A stretch of 64,000 nucleotides of DNA from Bordetella genomosp. 13 (GTDB lineage Bacteria > Pseudomonadota > Gammaproteobacteria > Burkholderiales > Burkholderiaceae_B), in NCBI RefSeq assembly GCF_007679965.1, contig NZ_VEHL01000011.1:156930-220929 (forward strand). Direction: 5' to 3'. Below the pieces are notes generated by a model that worked only from the letters and a program-made list of their open reading frames with translations, was not told the origin of the DNA and did no database searches. The translations under genes and the position numbers were made by a program. This document shows, one piece after another, positions 35,472 through 43,794 of this stretch. Numbering within the stretch: the first letter of the stretch is position 1; each line of letters opens with the position of its first letter.

Positions 35472-37703
35472 ATGGATTTGCGCATCGCCAGCATCCGGCG
35501 CTTTCTGTACAGCCACTACTTCTTCGGCGGCGTGCGGCAGGCCGCGGGCATGCTGCTGCCCGTGCTGGTGCTTGGCGTGTTGTTCGGGCACTACGCCACC
35601 GGCCTGGTGGCCACCTTCGGCGCGCAATGCGTGGCCATCATCGACCAGCCGGGCGGCCCCCAGCGCCACCGCGCCAACGAGATGCTGGGCGGCGCCCTGC
35701 TGGGCACGGTCGCCGTCACGCTGACGGGCATGGCCTCGACCTTCCCCGTGCTGCTGTGGCTGGTGGTGATCCTGCAGTGCTTCGTGTTCTCGATGTTCTC
35801 GGTGTTCGGCAAGCGCGGCGGGCTGATCGGCTTCGCCGGCCTGCTGATCATGACGCTGACCATGCACTCGCCGCTGCACCCCAGCGAGATCCTCGTGCAC
35901 TCGGCCGCCACGCTGGGCGGCGCGCTGTTCTACGTGGCCTTCAGCCTGGGCTTCAGCCGCATCTTCTGGCTGCGCGAAGAGCGCCAGAATATGTCGGTGG
36001 CGCTGTTCGCCACGGCCGACTACATGGCCGCGCGCGCCAGCTTCTACGACGAGACCGCAGACATGGACGAGTCGTACCGCCGCCTGATCCAGAGCCAGTC
36101 GGTCATGACCGAGAAGCACCAGGCCGCGCGCGACGTGGTGCTGCGCAGCCTGCCGCGCGGCCATGGCTTTCGCGACGGCGCGCGCACCATGCTGTGGAAC
36201 ATGTTCGTCGACATGCTGCAGTTGCTGGACACGCTGGTGGCCACGCAGACCGACTACGCCACGCTGCGCCGCGTGCTGGCCGGCCACGACGTGCTGCTGT
36301 TCGTGCGCGACGCCATGGTGAAGATGTCGCTGGAACTGAACCGCATCGCGCTGGACGTGTCGCGCGCCCGCGCCACGCAGTACCGCAGCAGCGCCCGCGC
36401 CGAGCTGCGCGCCATCGAATACGAGATCGAACAGCTGCGCAACCATGAGATCACCAAGAAGGACCCCGAGATCATCGCCCTGCTGGTGCAGGTGCTGCGG
36501 CGCCTGCGCAACGCCTCCCGCATCGTCGACCGGCTGGCCGTCGACACGCAGGACAGCGTGCATCCCGAACCCACCAGCGACCTGCGCATCGACAAGTCGC
36601 TGACCCGCTTCATGTCGCGGCAGGAGCTGCGGCTGGGCATGCTGACCAGCAACCTGCGCCTCGATTCGCCGCATTTCCGCTACGCGGTGCGGGTCGCGCT
36701 GGCTGCCGCCGTGGCCATGGGGCTGATCGGCAGCGTGCTGGCCACCAACCTGGCCGCGCACAGCTACTGGGTACTGCTGACCATCATCATCATCATGAAG
36801 CCCGGCTTCGCGCTGACCCGCCAGCGCAACGGCTGGCGCCTGATGGGCACGCTGATCGGCTGCCTGCTGGCGCTGGGGCTGTTCGCCATCACCGACAAGC
36901 CGGCCATCCTCTTCGCCGCCCTGCTGGCGGCATGCATCATGGGCAACAGCCTGGTGCTGCTGAACTACATGGGCAGCGCCATCTTCAACACGCTGTACGT
37001 GGTGCTGGTGTTCCATTTCGTGGCGCCGGACACGGTGTCGCTGGCCGTGATCAGCGAGCGCGCGCTGGACACCGTGCTGGGCTGCGCCGTGGCGCTGGTG
37101 TGCAGCTACGTGCTGCCGTGGTGGGAGGCACGCTACATGAAGCCGCTGGCGCAGGCCGCCACGCGCGCCAACCGCGAATACCTGCAGGCGGGGCTGCAGT
37201 ACGTACGCGCCGTGCAGCGCAACGCGGGCATCGCGCCGGCCGAACTGACCGCCGAGGCCTCGGCCGAAGCGCTCGAGGCCGACGTGGCCTGGCGCCTGGC
37301 CCGCAAGAACGTGCACATTGCCTTCAGCAACTATGCCGAGGCGTTCTACCGCATGATGAGCGAGCCTCAGTCGCACCAGGTGAACGTGCCGGAGTTCAAC
37401 AACCTGCTGATCCAGAACCACGTGCTGGCCTCGCAGATCACGGCGTCGATGCCGCTGCTGGCCGCGCTGCCGCAGATGCCCGACAGCATGCGCACCGCGC
37501 TGGAATGCATCCTGGACCTGCTGGACGAGAACCGTCCCGCCCCCGCCGCGCTGCCCAGCCAGTTCGAGACCGACGGCGAACTGGCCGCGCTGGCCTATCC
37601 GCTGAAGCAGATGCTGCGCGCGGGCACGCAGATCCGACAGGAACTGATCGGGCTGGCCGAGCCCACCGTGCGGCCGGCCACGCAGCCCACGGCGACGGCT
37701 TGA
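35472..37703 (+). CDS. FUSC-family inner-membrane protein (YccS/AaeB-like)
   Basis: Membrane protein of 743 residues with the fusaric-acid-resistance architecture: an N-terminal bundle of about six helices (QAAGMLLPVLVLGVLFGHYA), a long cytoplasmic helical region with the charged EYEIEQLRNHEITKKDPE segment, a second helix bundle from about residue 395 (VRVALAAAVAMGLIGSVLA), and a cytoplasmic C-terminal helical domain. Such proteins are inferred aromatic acid effluxers, often with an HlyD partner, but no membrane-fusion protein is adjacent. Monocistronic. Confidence 0.92.
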   Translation: MDLRIASIRRFLYSHYFFGGVRQAAGMLLPVLVLGVLFGHYATGLVATFGAQCVAIIDQPGGPQRHRANEMLGGALLGTVAVTLTGMASTFPVLLWLVVILQCFVFSMFSVFGKRGGLIGFAGLLIMTLTMHSPLHPSEILVHSAATLGGALFYVAFSLGFSRIFWLREERQNMSVALFATADYMAARASFYDETADMDESYRRLIQSQSVMTEKHQAARDVVLRSLPRGHGFRDGARTMLWNMFVDMLQLLDTLVATQTDYATLRRVLAGHDVLLFVRDAMVKMSLELNRIALDVSRARATQYRSSARAELRAIEYEIEQLRNHEITKKDPEIIALLVQVLRRLRNASRIVDRLAVDTQDSVHPEPTSDLRIDKSLTRFMSRQELRLGMLTSNLRLDSPHFRYAVRVALAAAVAMGLIGSVLATNLAAHSYWVLLTIIIIMKPGFALTRQRNGWRLMGTLIGCLLALGLFAITDKPAILFAALLAACIMGNSLVLLNYMGSAIFNTLYVVLVFHFVAPDTVSLAVISERALDTVLGCAVALVCSYVLPWWEARYMKPLAQAATRANREYLQAGLQYVRAVQRNAGIAPAELTAEASAEALEADVAWRLARKNVHIAFSNYAEAFYRMMSEPQSHQVNVPEFNNLLIQNHVLASQITASMPLLAALPQMPDSMRTALECILDLLDENRPAPAALPSQFETDGELAALAYPLKQMLRAGTQIRQELIGLAEPTVRPATQPTATA

Positions 37704-37783
37704 CGACCGGCAGCCCGGTGCGCACGCGGCCCGCGCCGCCGTGCAGGCATTTCCTCCACGACCACGACGGTCCGTCGGCATAG

Positions 37784-37817
37784 AAAAAACCGCCGCTGCC
37801 TGCGAAGGCAGCGGCGG
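37784..37817 (-). terminator. terminator of yaaA
   Basis: CCGCCGCTGCCT (37790-37801) pairs perfectly with 37806-37817 around GCGA. On the minus strand it is followed by six T, 15 bp past the yaaA stop. Confidence 0.92.
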
Positions 37818-37831
37818 CGCCTGCGGGCGGA

Positions 37832-38605
37832 TCAGTCCTGCTTGCGGCGGAACACCAGCTTGTCTTCGGTGGAAGCGCTCGCGTCGTACGCATAGCCTTC
37901 GGCGTCGAAGCCCTGCAGGCCCTCGACCTTGGCGATCTTGTGCTCGATGGCGTAGCGCGCCATCAGGCCGCGGGCGCGCTTGGCGTGGAAGCTGATGATT
38001 TTCCAGGCGCCGTTCTTCCATTCCTGGAACACGCACTGCACCACGCGGGCCTTGAGCGCCTTGCGGTCCACCGACTTGAAGTATTCCTCGGACGCCAGGT
38101 TGACGACCACCGGGCCGCGCTTGCCGTCCTGGCGCTCGTTCAGGTAGTCGGCGATGGTGGTGCCCCAGTACTCGTACAGGTTGGCGCCCTTGGCGGTTTC
38201 CAGGCGCGTGCCCATCTCGAGGCGGTACGGCTGCATCAGGTCCAGCGGACGCAACGCGCCGTACAGGCCGCTGAGGATCACCACGTGTTCCTGCGCCCAT
38301 TCGAGCTGGCGCTCGGACAGGCTGCCCGCCTGCAGGCCTTCGTACACGTCGCCGTTGAAGGCCAGCACCGCCTGCCGCGAGTTCGCCTGCGTGAAGCTGC
38401 GCTTCCAGGAGGCATAGCGCGAGACGTTGAGTTCGGACAGCGCCGCGCTCAGGTCCATCAGGCCGGCGATGTCTTCGGCGGACTTCGTCTTGAGCACCTT
38501 GATCAGCGCGGCGGCCTGATCCACGAACAGCGGCTGCGTGTGCGTCTGCACGTGCAGGGGCGAGTCGTAGTCGAGCTTCTTGGCGGGGGACAGCAGGAAC
38601 AGCAT
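37832..38605 (-). CDS. yaaA: peroxide stress protein YaaA
   Basis: DUF328/YaaA family protein, 257 residues, normal length. The family opens with LLSPAKKLDYDSP, seen here at residues 4-16, and has the conserved GLYGALRPLDLMQPYRLEMG and VVNLASEEYFKSV segments. In E. coli YaaA limits intracellular iron during hydrogen peroxide stress and binds DNA. The start at 38605 has AAGGAA upstream; the longer frame overlaps the next gene. Immediately downstream of the hydroxybutyrate dehydrogenase. Confidence 0.95.
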   Translation of the reverse strand: MLFLLSPAKKLDYDSPLHVQTHTQPLFVDQAAALIKVLKTKSAEDIAGLMDLSAALSELNVSRYASWKRSFTQANSRQAVLAFNGDVYEGLQAGSLSERQLEWAQEHVVILSGLYGALRPLDLMQPYRLEMGTRLETAKGANLYEYWGTTIADYLNERQDGKRGPVVVNLASEEYFKSVDRKALKARVVQCVFQEWKNGAWKIISFHAKRARGLMARYAIEHKIAKVEGLQGFDAEGYAYDASASTEDKLVFRRKQD

Positions 38606-38633
38606 GGTGATTTTTTCCTTGAGGGTGATGCGC

Positions 38634-39416
38634 TCAGCGCGCCGTCCAGCCGCCGTCGACCGAGATCGACGCGCCGGTGATCTGCGCGGCCGCGTCCGAG
38701 GCCAGGAACACGGCGGTGCCGCCCAGCTGCTCGGGCGTGACGAACTGCAGCGAGGGCTGCTTCTCGCCCAGCAGCTCGCGCGCGGCCTCGTCCTGCGAGA
38801 TGCCCTTGTCCTTGGCGATGGCGGTGATCTGCTTCTCGACCAGCGGGGTGCGGACCCAGCCCGGGCAGATGGCATTGGCGGTGACGCCCTGGCCCGCGGC
38901 TTCCAGCGCGGCGACCTTGGTCAGGCCGACCACGCCGTGCTTGGCGGCCACGTAGGCCGACTTGCTGGGCGAGCCCACCAGGCCGTGCGCCGAGGCGATG
39001 TTGATGATGCGGCCCCAGCCTTGCTTCTTCATGTGCGGCAGCGCGGCGGCCATGCCGTGGAACACGGCGGAGAGGTTCAGGGCGATGATCGAATCCCACT
39101 TCTCGACGGGAAAATCCTCGATCAGCGCGGTGTGCTGGATGCCGGCGTTGTTGACCAGGATGTCGATGCGGCCCAGGCTCTGCACCGTGTTGGCCACCAG
39201 CTGGCGCACGGCCTCGCCCTTGGACAGGTCCGCGCCGTCGTACAGCACCTTCACGCCATGCTGCGCGGCCAGCTCGGCGCGCAGCTTCTCGATTTCGGCG
39301 GCGTCGCCGAAACCGTTCAACACCACGTCCGCGCCGTTTTGCGCGAAGGCGGTGGCGATACCCAGGCCGATGCCGCTGGTGGAACCGGTGACGACGGCGA
39401 CTTTACCTTTCAGCAT
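38634..39416 (-). CDS. 3-hydroxybutyrate dehydrogenase
   Basis: Short-chain dehydrogenase of 260 residues that oxidises D-3-hydroxybutyrate to acetoacetate with NAD, in polyhydroxybutyrate turnover. Cofactor motif TGSTSGIGLGIA, NNAGIQ, catalytic Ser in NIASAHGLVGSPSKSAY, and YVAAKHG with Tyr and Lys. The substrate-loop segment with LVEKQI and the C-terminal SVDGGWTAR fit PHB dehydrogenases closely. The start at 39416 (MLKGKVAVVTGS) is the family start. Upstream of yaaA by 28 bp. Confidence 0.94.
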   Translation of the reverse strand: MLKGKVAVVTGSTSGIGLGIATAFAQNGADVVLNGFGDAAEIEKLRAELAAQHGVKVLYDGADLSKGEAVRQLVANTVQSLGRIDILVNNAGIQHTALIEDFPVEKWDSIIALNLSAVFHGMAAALPHMKKQGWGRIINIASAHGLVGSPSKSAYVAAKHGVVGLTKVAALEAAGQGVTANAICPGWVRTPLVEKQITAIAKDKGISQDEAARELLGEKQPSLQFVTPEQLGGTAVFLASDAAAQITGASISVDGGWTAR

Positions 39417-39500
39417 GAACGTGCTCCTACAGAGGAATGCGCAGGACGGCAAGTGTAGCCGCCGGGCGCGGGATCTACGGGGACAGTGACATCCGGCATG

Positions 39501-40727
39501 CTACTCCTGCCGGCTTGAGGGAAGATGAACGGCATCCTCCACCGGGTTCTCCGGCTCCTGGAACCCCGCCGGCCGCACCGCCATGCCCCGGATGCCGCCA
39601 TAGCGCGGCGGCAGGCGCTCGGCCAGTTTCAGCACCAGCGGCGCCACGCCCATCGACAGGGCCACCACAATGGTCAGCAGGTCGCTCTGCGACTGCGTGA
39701 CGATGTGGTTGTCCAGCGACTCGGCGAAGATGGCGAAACTGAACTCCCCGCCCTGCGCCAGCACCAGCGCATACATCAGGCGGTGATACTGCGGCAGCCC
39801 CACCAGGCGCGCGATGCCGTACAGCACGATGCCCTTGAGCACCAGCAGCGCCAGCACGCCCAGCAGCACGTATGGCCAGTACACCAGCGCCTCGTGCAGG
39901 TTCACCGACATGCCCACGGCCAGGAAGAACAGGCCCAGCAGCAGCCCCTTGAAGGGTTCGATGTTGCGTTCCAGCTCGTCGCGATAACGCGAATCGGCCA
40001 GCAGCACCCCGACCAGGAAGCCCCCGAGCCCGGCCGACAGGCCGGCATAGTCGAATAATTGCGCGGTGCCCAGCACCACCAGCAGCGCGGCGGCGGTGAA
40101 GAGCTCGTGCAGCTGCGAGCGGGCAGCCCAGTCCAGCAGGCGCAGCTTGTAGCCCACCGCCACCACGGCCACCGCGAGCAGCGCCGCGTCGGCCGAGGGC
40201 TCGGACTGGCCATCCGCGCCCAGCAGGCCGGCGGCCACCAGCATGGGAATGGCGGCCATGTCCTGGAAAAGCAGCACGCCCAGCGCCGAACGCCCCAGCG
40301 GGGTGCGCAACAGGCCGCGCTCTTCCAGCAGGCGCAGGGCCACGGCGGTGGACGACAGCGCCAGCGACAGCCCGCACAGCATCGCGCCGACCCAGGTCAT
40401 GCCGGCCAGGTGGCGCAGCCCCAGGCCGACCGTCACGCCCAGCAGCAGGCCGCAGGCCGCCATCTGCAGCGCCCCCACGCCGAAGACCTCGCGACGCATG
40501 GCCCACAGGCGCGCGGGCGCCAGTTCCAGGCCCACGAGGAACAGCATCATCACCACGCCCCACTGCGCGGTACTCAGGATGGCGGGCACGTCGGAGACCA
40601 TGGACAGCCCGGACGGACCGATCAGCATGCCCGCCAGCAGGTAGCCCGGAATGGCGCCCAGGCCCAGCCGCGTGGCCAGCGGCACGCAGAGGACGGCGGC
40701 AAGCAGCAGGAGCGTGAGGAGTTGCAT
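39501..40727 (-). CDS. Kef-type CPA2 cation:proton antiporter without RCK domain
   Basis: Membrane antiporter of 408 residues. Ten to twelve helices with GYLLAGMLIGPSGLSMV and MLFLVGLELAPARLWAMRREV, paralogous to the KefC-like protein at 9731-11488. It ends soon after the last helix with a Pro-rich tail (ERLPPRYGGIRGMAVRPAGFQEPENP), so the TrkA-N/RCK nucleotide-sensing domain of KefC is absent. It may work ungated or with a separate subunit. The start at 40727 gives a clean first helix. Confidence 0.9.
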   Translation of the reverse strand: MQLLTLLLLAAVLCVPLATRLGLGAIPGYLLAGMLIGPSGLSMVSDVPAILSTAQWGVVMMLFLVGLELAPARLWAMRREVFGVGALQMAACGLLLGVTVGLGLRHLAGMTWVGAMLCGLSLALSSTAVALRLLEERGLLRTPLGRSALGVLLFQDMAAIPMLVAAGLLGADGQSEPSADAALLAVAVVAVGYKLRLLDWAARSQLHELFTAAALLVVLGTAQLFDYAGLSAGLGGFLVGVLLADSRYRDELERNIEPFKGLLLGLFFLAVGMSVNLHEALVYWPYVLLGVLALLVLKGIVLYGIARLVGLPQYHRLMYALVLAQGGEFSFAIFAESLDNHIVTQSQSDLLTIVVALSMGVAPLVLKLAERLPPRYGGIRGMAVRPAGFQEPENPVEDAVHLPSSRQE

Positions 40728-41040
40728 GCGGGCCGGCGGGTAGCGGGAGCGGGAGCGGGAACGCCATTCTGACAAGGAATCGGGCGCGGCGGTTCGTCCG
40801 TCTGGAGGACGTCCGGCCTGCCGGAACGGTTCTTCGGCGAAAAGTGGCCGGGACGTTTACCCAGCAATAAATTTTCTGGTATAGTCGCGGTCTTCGCTTT
40901 TACGGAAGCGAAGGTCCGGACGAAAGCCAAACGACCACGGCGCGGGGATGGCAACACCCCCAGGGTTGAAAAACCCAGATGCTGCAGGCGATCGTTCCAG
41001 GTCAGGCTCTAAGGGGTTTGACAAGGAAAAACGGATACCC
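40728..41040. other. intergenic region with tRNA-Ser promoter
   Basis: The 313 bp between the antiporter and tRNA-Ser(CGA) show no gene. They carry a promoter at 40856-40885 and, in the transcript leader, a hairpin CTTCGCTT/AAGCGAAG at 40892-40913, perhaps a processing signal. Confidence 0.5.
40856..40885 (+). promoter_or_regulatory. sigma70-like promoter of tRNA-Ser(CGA)
   Basis: TTTACC (40856-40861) and TATAGT (40880-40885) are 18 bp apart. TATAGT is also found before tRNA-Leu(UAA). Confidence 0.6.
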
Positions 41041-41134
<94 letters not shown>

Positions 41135-41174
41135 ATCGGGTCCTGGCTGCTGCCAGGATTCAAGCAAGTCCAGA

Positions 41175-41207
41175 AACCCGCACGGCGACAGGCCCTGCGG
41201 GTTTTTT
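41175..41207 (+). terminator. terminator of tRNA-Ser(CGA)
   Basis: AACCCGCA (41175-41182) pairs with TGCGGGTT (41196-41203), followed by more T (TTTT). Confidence 0.88.
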
Positions 41208-41290
41208 GTTGTGGGCGGGTGCCACGGCCGCCGCTACACTGGTTCCGCGAGCCCGCGACAGACTCGTCCAACCCAGCGGCAGGTGGCAGC

Positions 41291-41560
41291 ATGGACACGA
41301 TCCGCATTGCAAGTATCCGCACGGACGATTGGTATGCCCTGCGCGATTGGCTCGCGGCCCACGGCTGGCAGCTCCAGCACGGAGGCGGGCTGGATCACTG
41401 CTGGGCGGATCTCGGCAAGGGCACGCTTCGAATCTGCATGGAATACGACCGCTGGGGCGAAGGGGAAATCGCCTTCCCAGCGGCCGCGTGCGAAGCGGTG
41501 CTGGCCGAACTGCCCGAGAACTTTCGGCACGCCTACCTGGCGCACCTGTCCGGCCGGTAG
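41291..41560 (+). CDS. hypothetical protein, 89 residues
   Basis: Unrecognised small soluble protein (MDTIRIASIRTDDWYALRDWL...), rich in Trp and acidic residues, with no signal or membrane segment. The frame is open further upstream through tRNA-Ser, so the ATG at 41291 is taken as the start; AGGTGG lies nearby. It converges on the last gene of the T6SS island. It could be a stand-alone gene or an immunity-like remnant; nothing in sequence decides. Confidence 0.6.
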   Translation: MDTIRIASIRTDDWYALRDWLAAHGWQLQHGGGLDHCWADLGKGTLRICMEYDRWGEGEIAFPAAACEAVLAELPENFRHAYLAHLSGR

Positions 41561-41571
41561 GCCGAAAGACG

Positions 41572-41943
41572 CTATTCCCACGCCTGGAACATCAGCCCAT
41601 CGATCTCCAACGTGCCCAGGTCATCGGCTTGTCGACCGATCAACGCCTGCGCCTCGGCCAGGTCGGTCTGCTTTCTCAGCGACCCGGCCTTGTCCAGCAA
41701 CGGAATATCCAGCCAGATCTCGTCCGGCAACTGGACGTCGAACTGCAGCGTGTTGCCGTGCGCGTCGGTCACGCCGATGAAGCTGTCGGGCACCGCGAAC
41801 ACTTCGGCCAATTTCTCCTGGATGAAGGCATACGTGAAGTGCGCTTCGTCTTCCGGAGCCGAGTATTCGCCGGTCTCGCTGTTTTCCCAGAAGCAGATGT
41901 AGCCGGGTCCGATCTGCAGGGGATACTCGTCGATGTCAGGCAT
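41572..41943 (-). CDS. hypothetical acidic protein, 123 residues, at the end of the T6SS island
   Basis: No family recognised. The product is acidic, soluble, without signal peptide (MPDIDEYPLQIGPGYICFWEN... DDLGTLEIDGLMFQAWE). It is the last minus-strand gene of the vgrG island, 118 bp after the membrane protein gene. Cytoplasmic immunity proteins are often small and acidic and lie at this position, so that role is a reasonable guess but unproven. Confidence 0.68.
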   Translation of the reverse strand: MPDIDEYPLQIGPGYICFWENSETGEYSAPEDEAHFTYAFIQEKLAEVFAVPDSFIGVTDAHGNTLQFDVQLPDEIWLDIPLLDKAGSLRKQTDLAEAQALIGRQADDLGTLEIDGLMFQAWE

Positions 41944-42061
41944 GGGCTGTCCTTGGAGAGGCCTTCGAGCGGGCCCAATGTGACGGGCACGTCCGGCGTA
42001 GATCGCATGGCGCCGTCAGTGCCCTCAGCGCGCCTTTACGGGCAGCAATCATGCCATGCCG

Positions 42062-42574
42062 TCATCGCGCGGACCTGGCCGCCGCCCCGCCGCCATCCAT
42101 CACGATGACGAAATTCTCCGGCCGGCTGTCCAGATAGCGCACCGGAAAAGGCCTGCCCGCGGCCGGATAGACGACTTCGCTCCGTGACGGATAGACGTTG
42201 AAATCGGAGCTGTCGAACTTCGTGTCGATGCGTACGCCATCGGCCTTCTGCAGCGACACGGCATAGCGCAGCACGGGCCGGTTGTTGTAGACGTTGCCCG
42301 TCTCCCTGGACGACACGATCACCGCCTGCCCCGGCGTGCCGTAGCGATACACCAGGGGCGAGATCATGCCCGGCCCCCAGATCAGCAATACCGGCGTGCC
42401 GAAGGGAATGCAGATCATCAGCAGGACGAGCACCACCATCAACGGCACGCTGCCCTGCTGCACGCCCATCAGCCGCGCAATGCCCAGCACGATCAGCACC
42501 AGGCAGATGATGAATACGGGAAACGGCCAGACCTTGTCGATGGTCCAGGCCAGCAACGCCACCAGAGTTTCCAT
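42062..42574 (-). CDS. membrane protein of unknown function in the T6SS island, 170 residues
   Basis: Two hydrophobic helices at about residues 17-38 and 44-70, then a ~100-residue soluble domain (VIVSSRETGNVYNNRPVLRYAVSLQKADG... RPFPVRYLDSRPENFVIV) with a beta-rich pattern like DUF3592-type folds. It follows the PAAR-like gene by 67 bp on the same strand, the slot normally used for an effector or its immunity protein. A membrane immunity protein against a periplasm- or membrane-acting toxin is the favoured guess; a small membrane effector is the alternative. Confidence 0.7.
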   Translation of the reverse strand: METLVALLAWTIDKVWPFPVFIICLVLIVLGIARLMGVQQGSVPLMVVLVLLMICIPFGTPVLLIWGPGMISPLVYRYGTPGQAVIVSSRETGNVYNNRPVLRYAVSLQKADGVRIDTKFDSSDFNVYPSRSEVVYPAAGRPFPVRYLDSRPENFVIVMDGGGAAARSAR

Positions 42575-42641
42575 AACGATTCTCGAATCCCCGAGTTTTA
42601 GATCAGCGGCCTGACGCGATGACGTGCCGCACCGGCAGGCA

Positions 42642-43025
42642 TCACGGCGCCAGCACCAGCGTCTTGATCTGGCTGGGCACCACGCGCACCGACGGACAAT
42701 TGATCAGGTTCGTCGGCCCCAGGCTGGTGACCCGGGTGCTGGGCGTTCCCCGCACGATGACCGTGAACGCCCCGGTCAGGTGCTGCTGCCGCGACATCAC
42801 CGTCTGCGAGATCAGCCCGCCCCCGATACCCGGCGTGTCGCCCAGCGAGATCGGGCGCACGCTCATGATGTTATGCCACGGCCCGCCGCAAAGCAGGATG
42901 TTGAAGGCCACAGGAATGGTCATGGGCCCGAACGCCATGTTCGGATAGGGGATGGGTGGCAACGGCGTCTTGCATATGTCGGGAAATCCCAGGTCCATGC
43001 CACCGAACTGCGCGTTTGCGAACAT
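42642..43025 (-). CDS. DUF4150 PAAR-like protein
   Basis: PAAR-like tip protein of 127 residues. It has the family's DICKTPLPPIPYPNMAFGP start, NILLCGGPWHNIMSVRPISLGDTPG, and CPSVRVVPSQIKTLV end. These proteins sharpen the T6SS VgrG spike and often carry a C-terminal toxin; this one ends directly after the PAAR-like fold, so it has no fused effector. Same strand and order as usual after DUF3540. Confidence 0.9.
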   Translation of the reverse strand: MFANAQFGGMDLGFPDICKTPLPPIPYPNMAFGPMTIPVAFNILLCGGPWHNIMSVRPISLGDTPGIGGGLISQTVMSRQQHLTGAFTVIVRGTPSTRVTSLGPTNLINCPSVRVVPSQIKTLVLAP

Positions 43026-43059
43026 ATGTTCTTTTCCTCCGATAAGGGGCGCCGCCCGG

Positions 43060-43794
43060 CTATCCCACGAGAATCTGCTTGCCGTCGGCCTTGACCAGGG
43101 TCTCGCCGTTGATGAAGGTCGTGTCGCCGCTCAGGCGGGCGATGAAATCGGCGGCATAGTCCAGGTTGACTGCCTGGACCGTATCCGTGCCCGCGACGTA
43201 GCGCGTGGACTGGCCCGTGGTTTCACGCACCGACTGGAAATACGACTCGCGATGGTCGCCCGTGTACCGGGCGGCGATGGACGCTACGCTCAGGTTCACG
43301 CTGGCCAGGGTGTACGAGTGGCTCTTGACCGTCCAGTCCGCCGCATCCACGGCGCCCGACCGGGCGCGCAGCGCGAACGCATCGGTCTCCAGTGACACGC
43401 GGCTCGTTGCCTTCAGGGCCAGCACGTCGGCGGACAGGGCCAGTTCGCCCTCGACGTGCAAGGTCGTGCTGCCGCGCTGGGCCTGCTCCAGCACCGCGAT
43501 GATGTACAGGCCGCCCGCCGCATCGCCCGATACCAGCACCTTGTCGCCGGGCTGCGGCATCAGCAGGCAGCTGGCCGCCCGCCTGACCGGGTACTGGCGT
43601 CCACGCGCCTGATCGCCGACGATGAACCCGATGTCGTCCGCGGCATCCACCCGAAACGCGCCGTGGATGGGAGCGTCTCCGGTATAGACGTTGGCCTTGC
43701 GCTGCAGCAGCGGATGCAGCGCATCCGGCTGTCCGGGATCGGCCTGTTGCCCAACGTCCGCCTGCGCGTCGCTGTCCTGTCTGCGTTGGATCAT
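43060..43794 (-). CDS. DUF3540 T6SS-associated protein
   Basis: Protein of 244 residues, DUF3540 family, found in VgrG-DUF2169 clusters. An N-terminal OB-like part (FRVDAADDIGFIVGDQARGRQYPVRRAASCLLMPQPGDKVLVSG) is followed by a repetitive beta-helix-like region (LALSADVLALKATSRVSLETDAFALRARSG), reminiscent of the VgrG spike. The start at 43794 overlaps the stop of the pentapeptide gene as ATGA; an ATG four codons earlier (43806) is possible. Role inferred as spike assembly or effector loading. Confidence 0.87.
   Translation of the reverse strand: MIQRRQDSDAQADVGQQADPGQPDALHPLLQRKANVYTGDAPIHGAFRVDAADDIGFIVGDQARGRQYPVRRAASCLLMPQPGDKVLVSGDAAGGLYIIAVLEQAQRGSTTLHVEGELALSADVLALKATSRVSLETDAFALRARSGAVDAADWTVKSHSYTLASVNLSVASIAARYTGDHRESYFQSVRETTGQSTRYVAGTDTVQAVNLDYAADFIARLSGDTTFINGETLVKADGKQILVG

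Noticed and set aside
35322..38300. 992-codon minus-strand frame across the FUSC gene
   Set aside because: Composition is that of a codon-bias shadow; the plus strand has a clear FUSC membrane protein.
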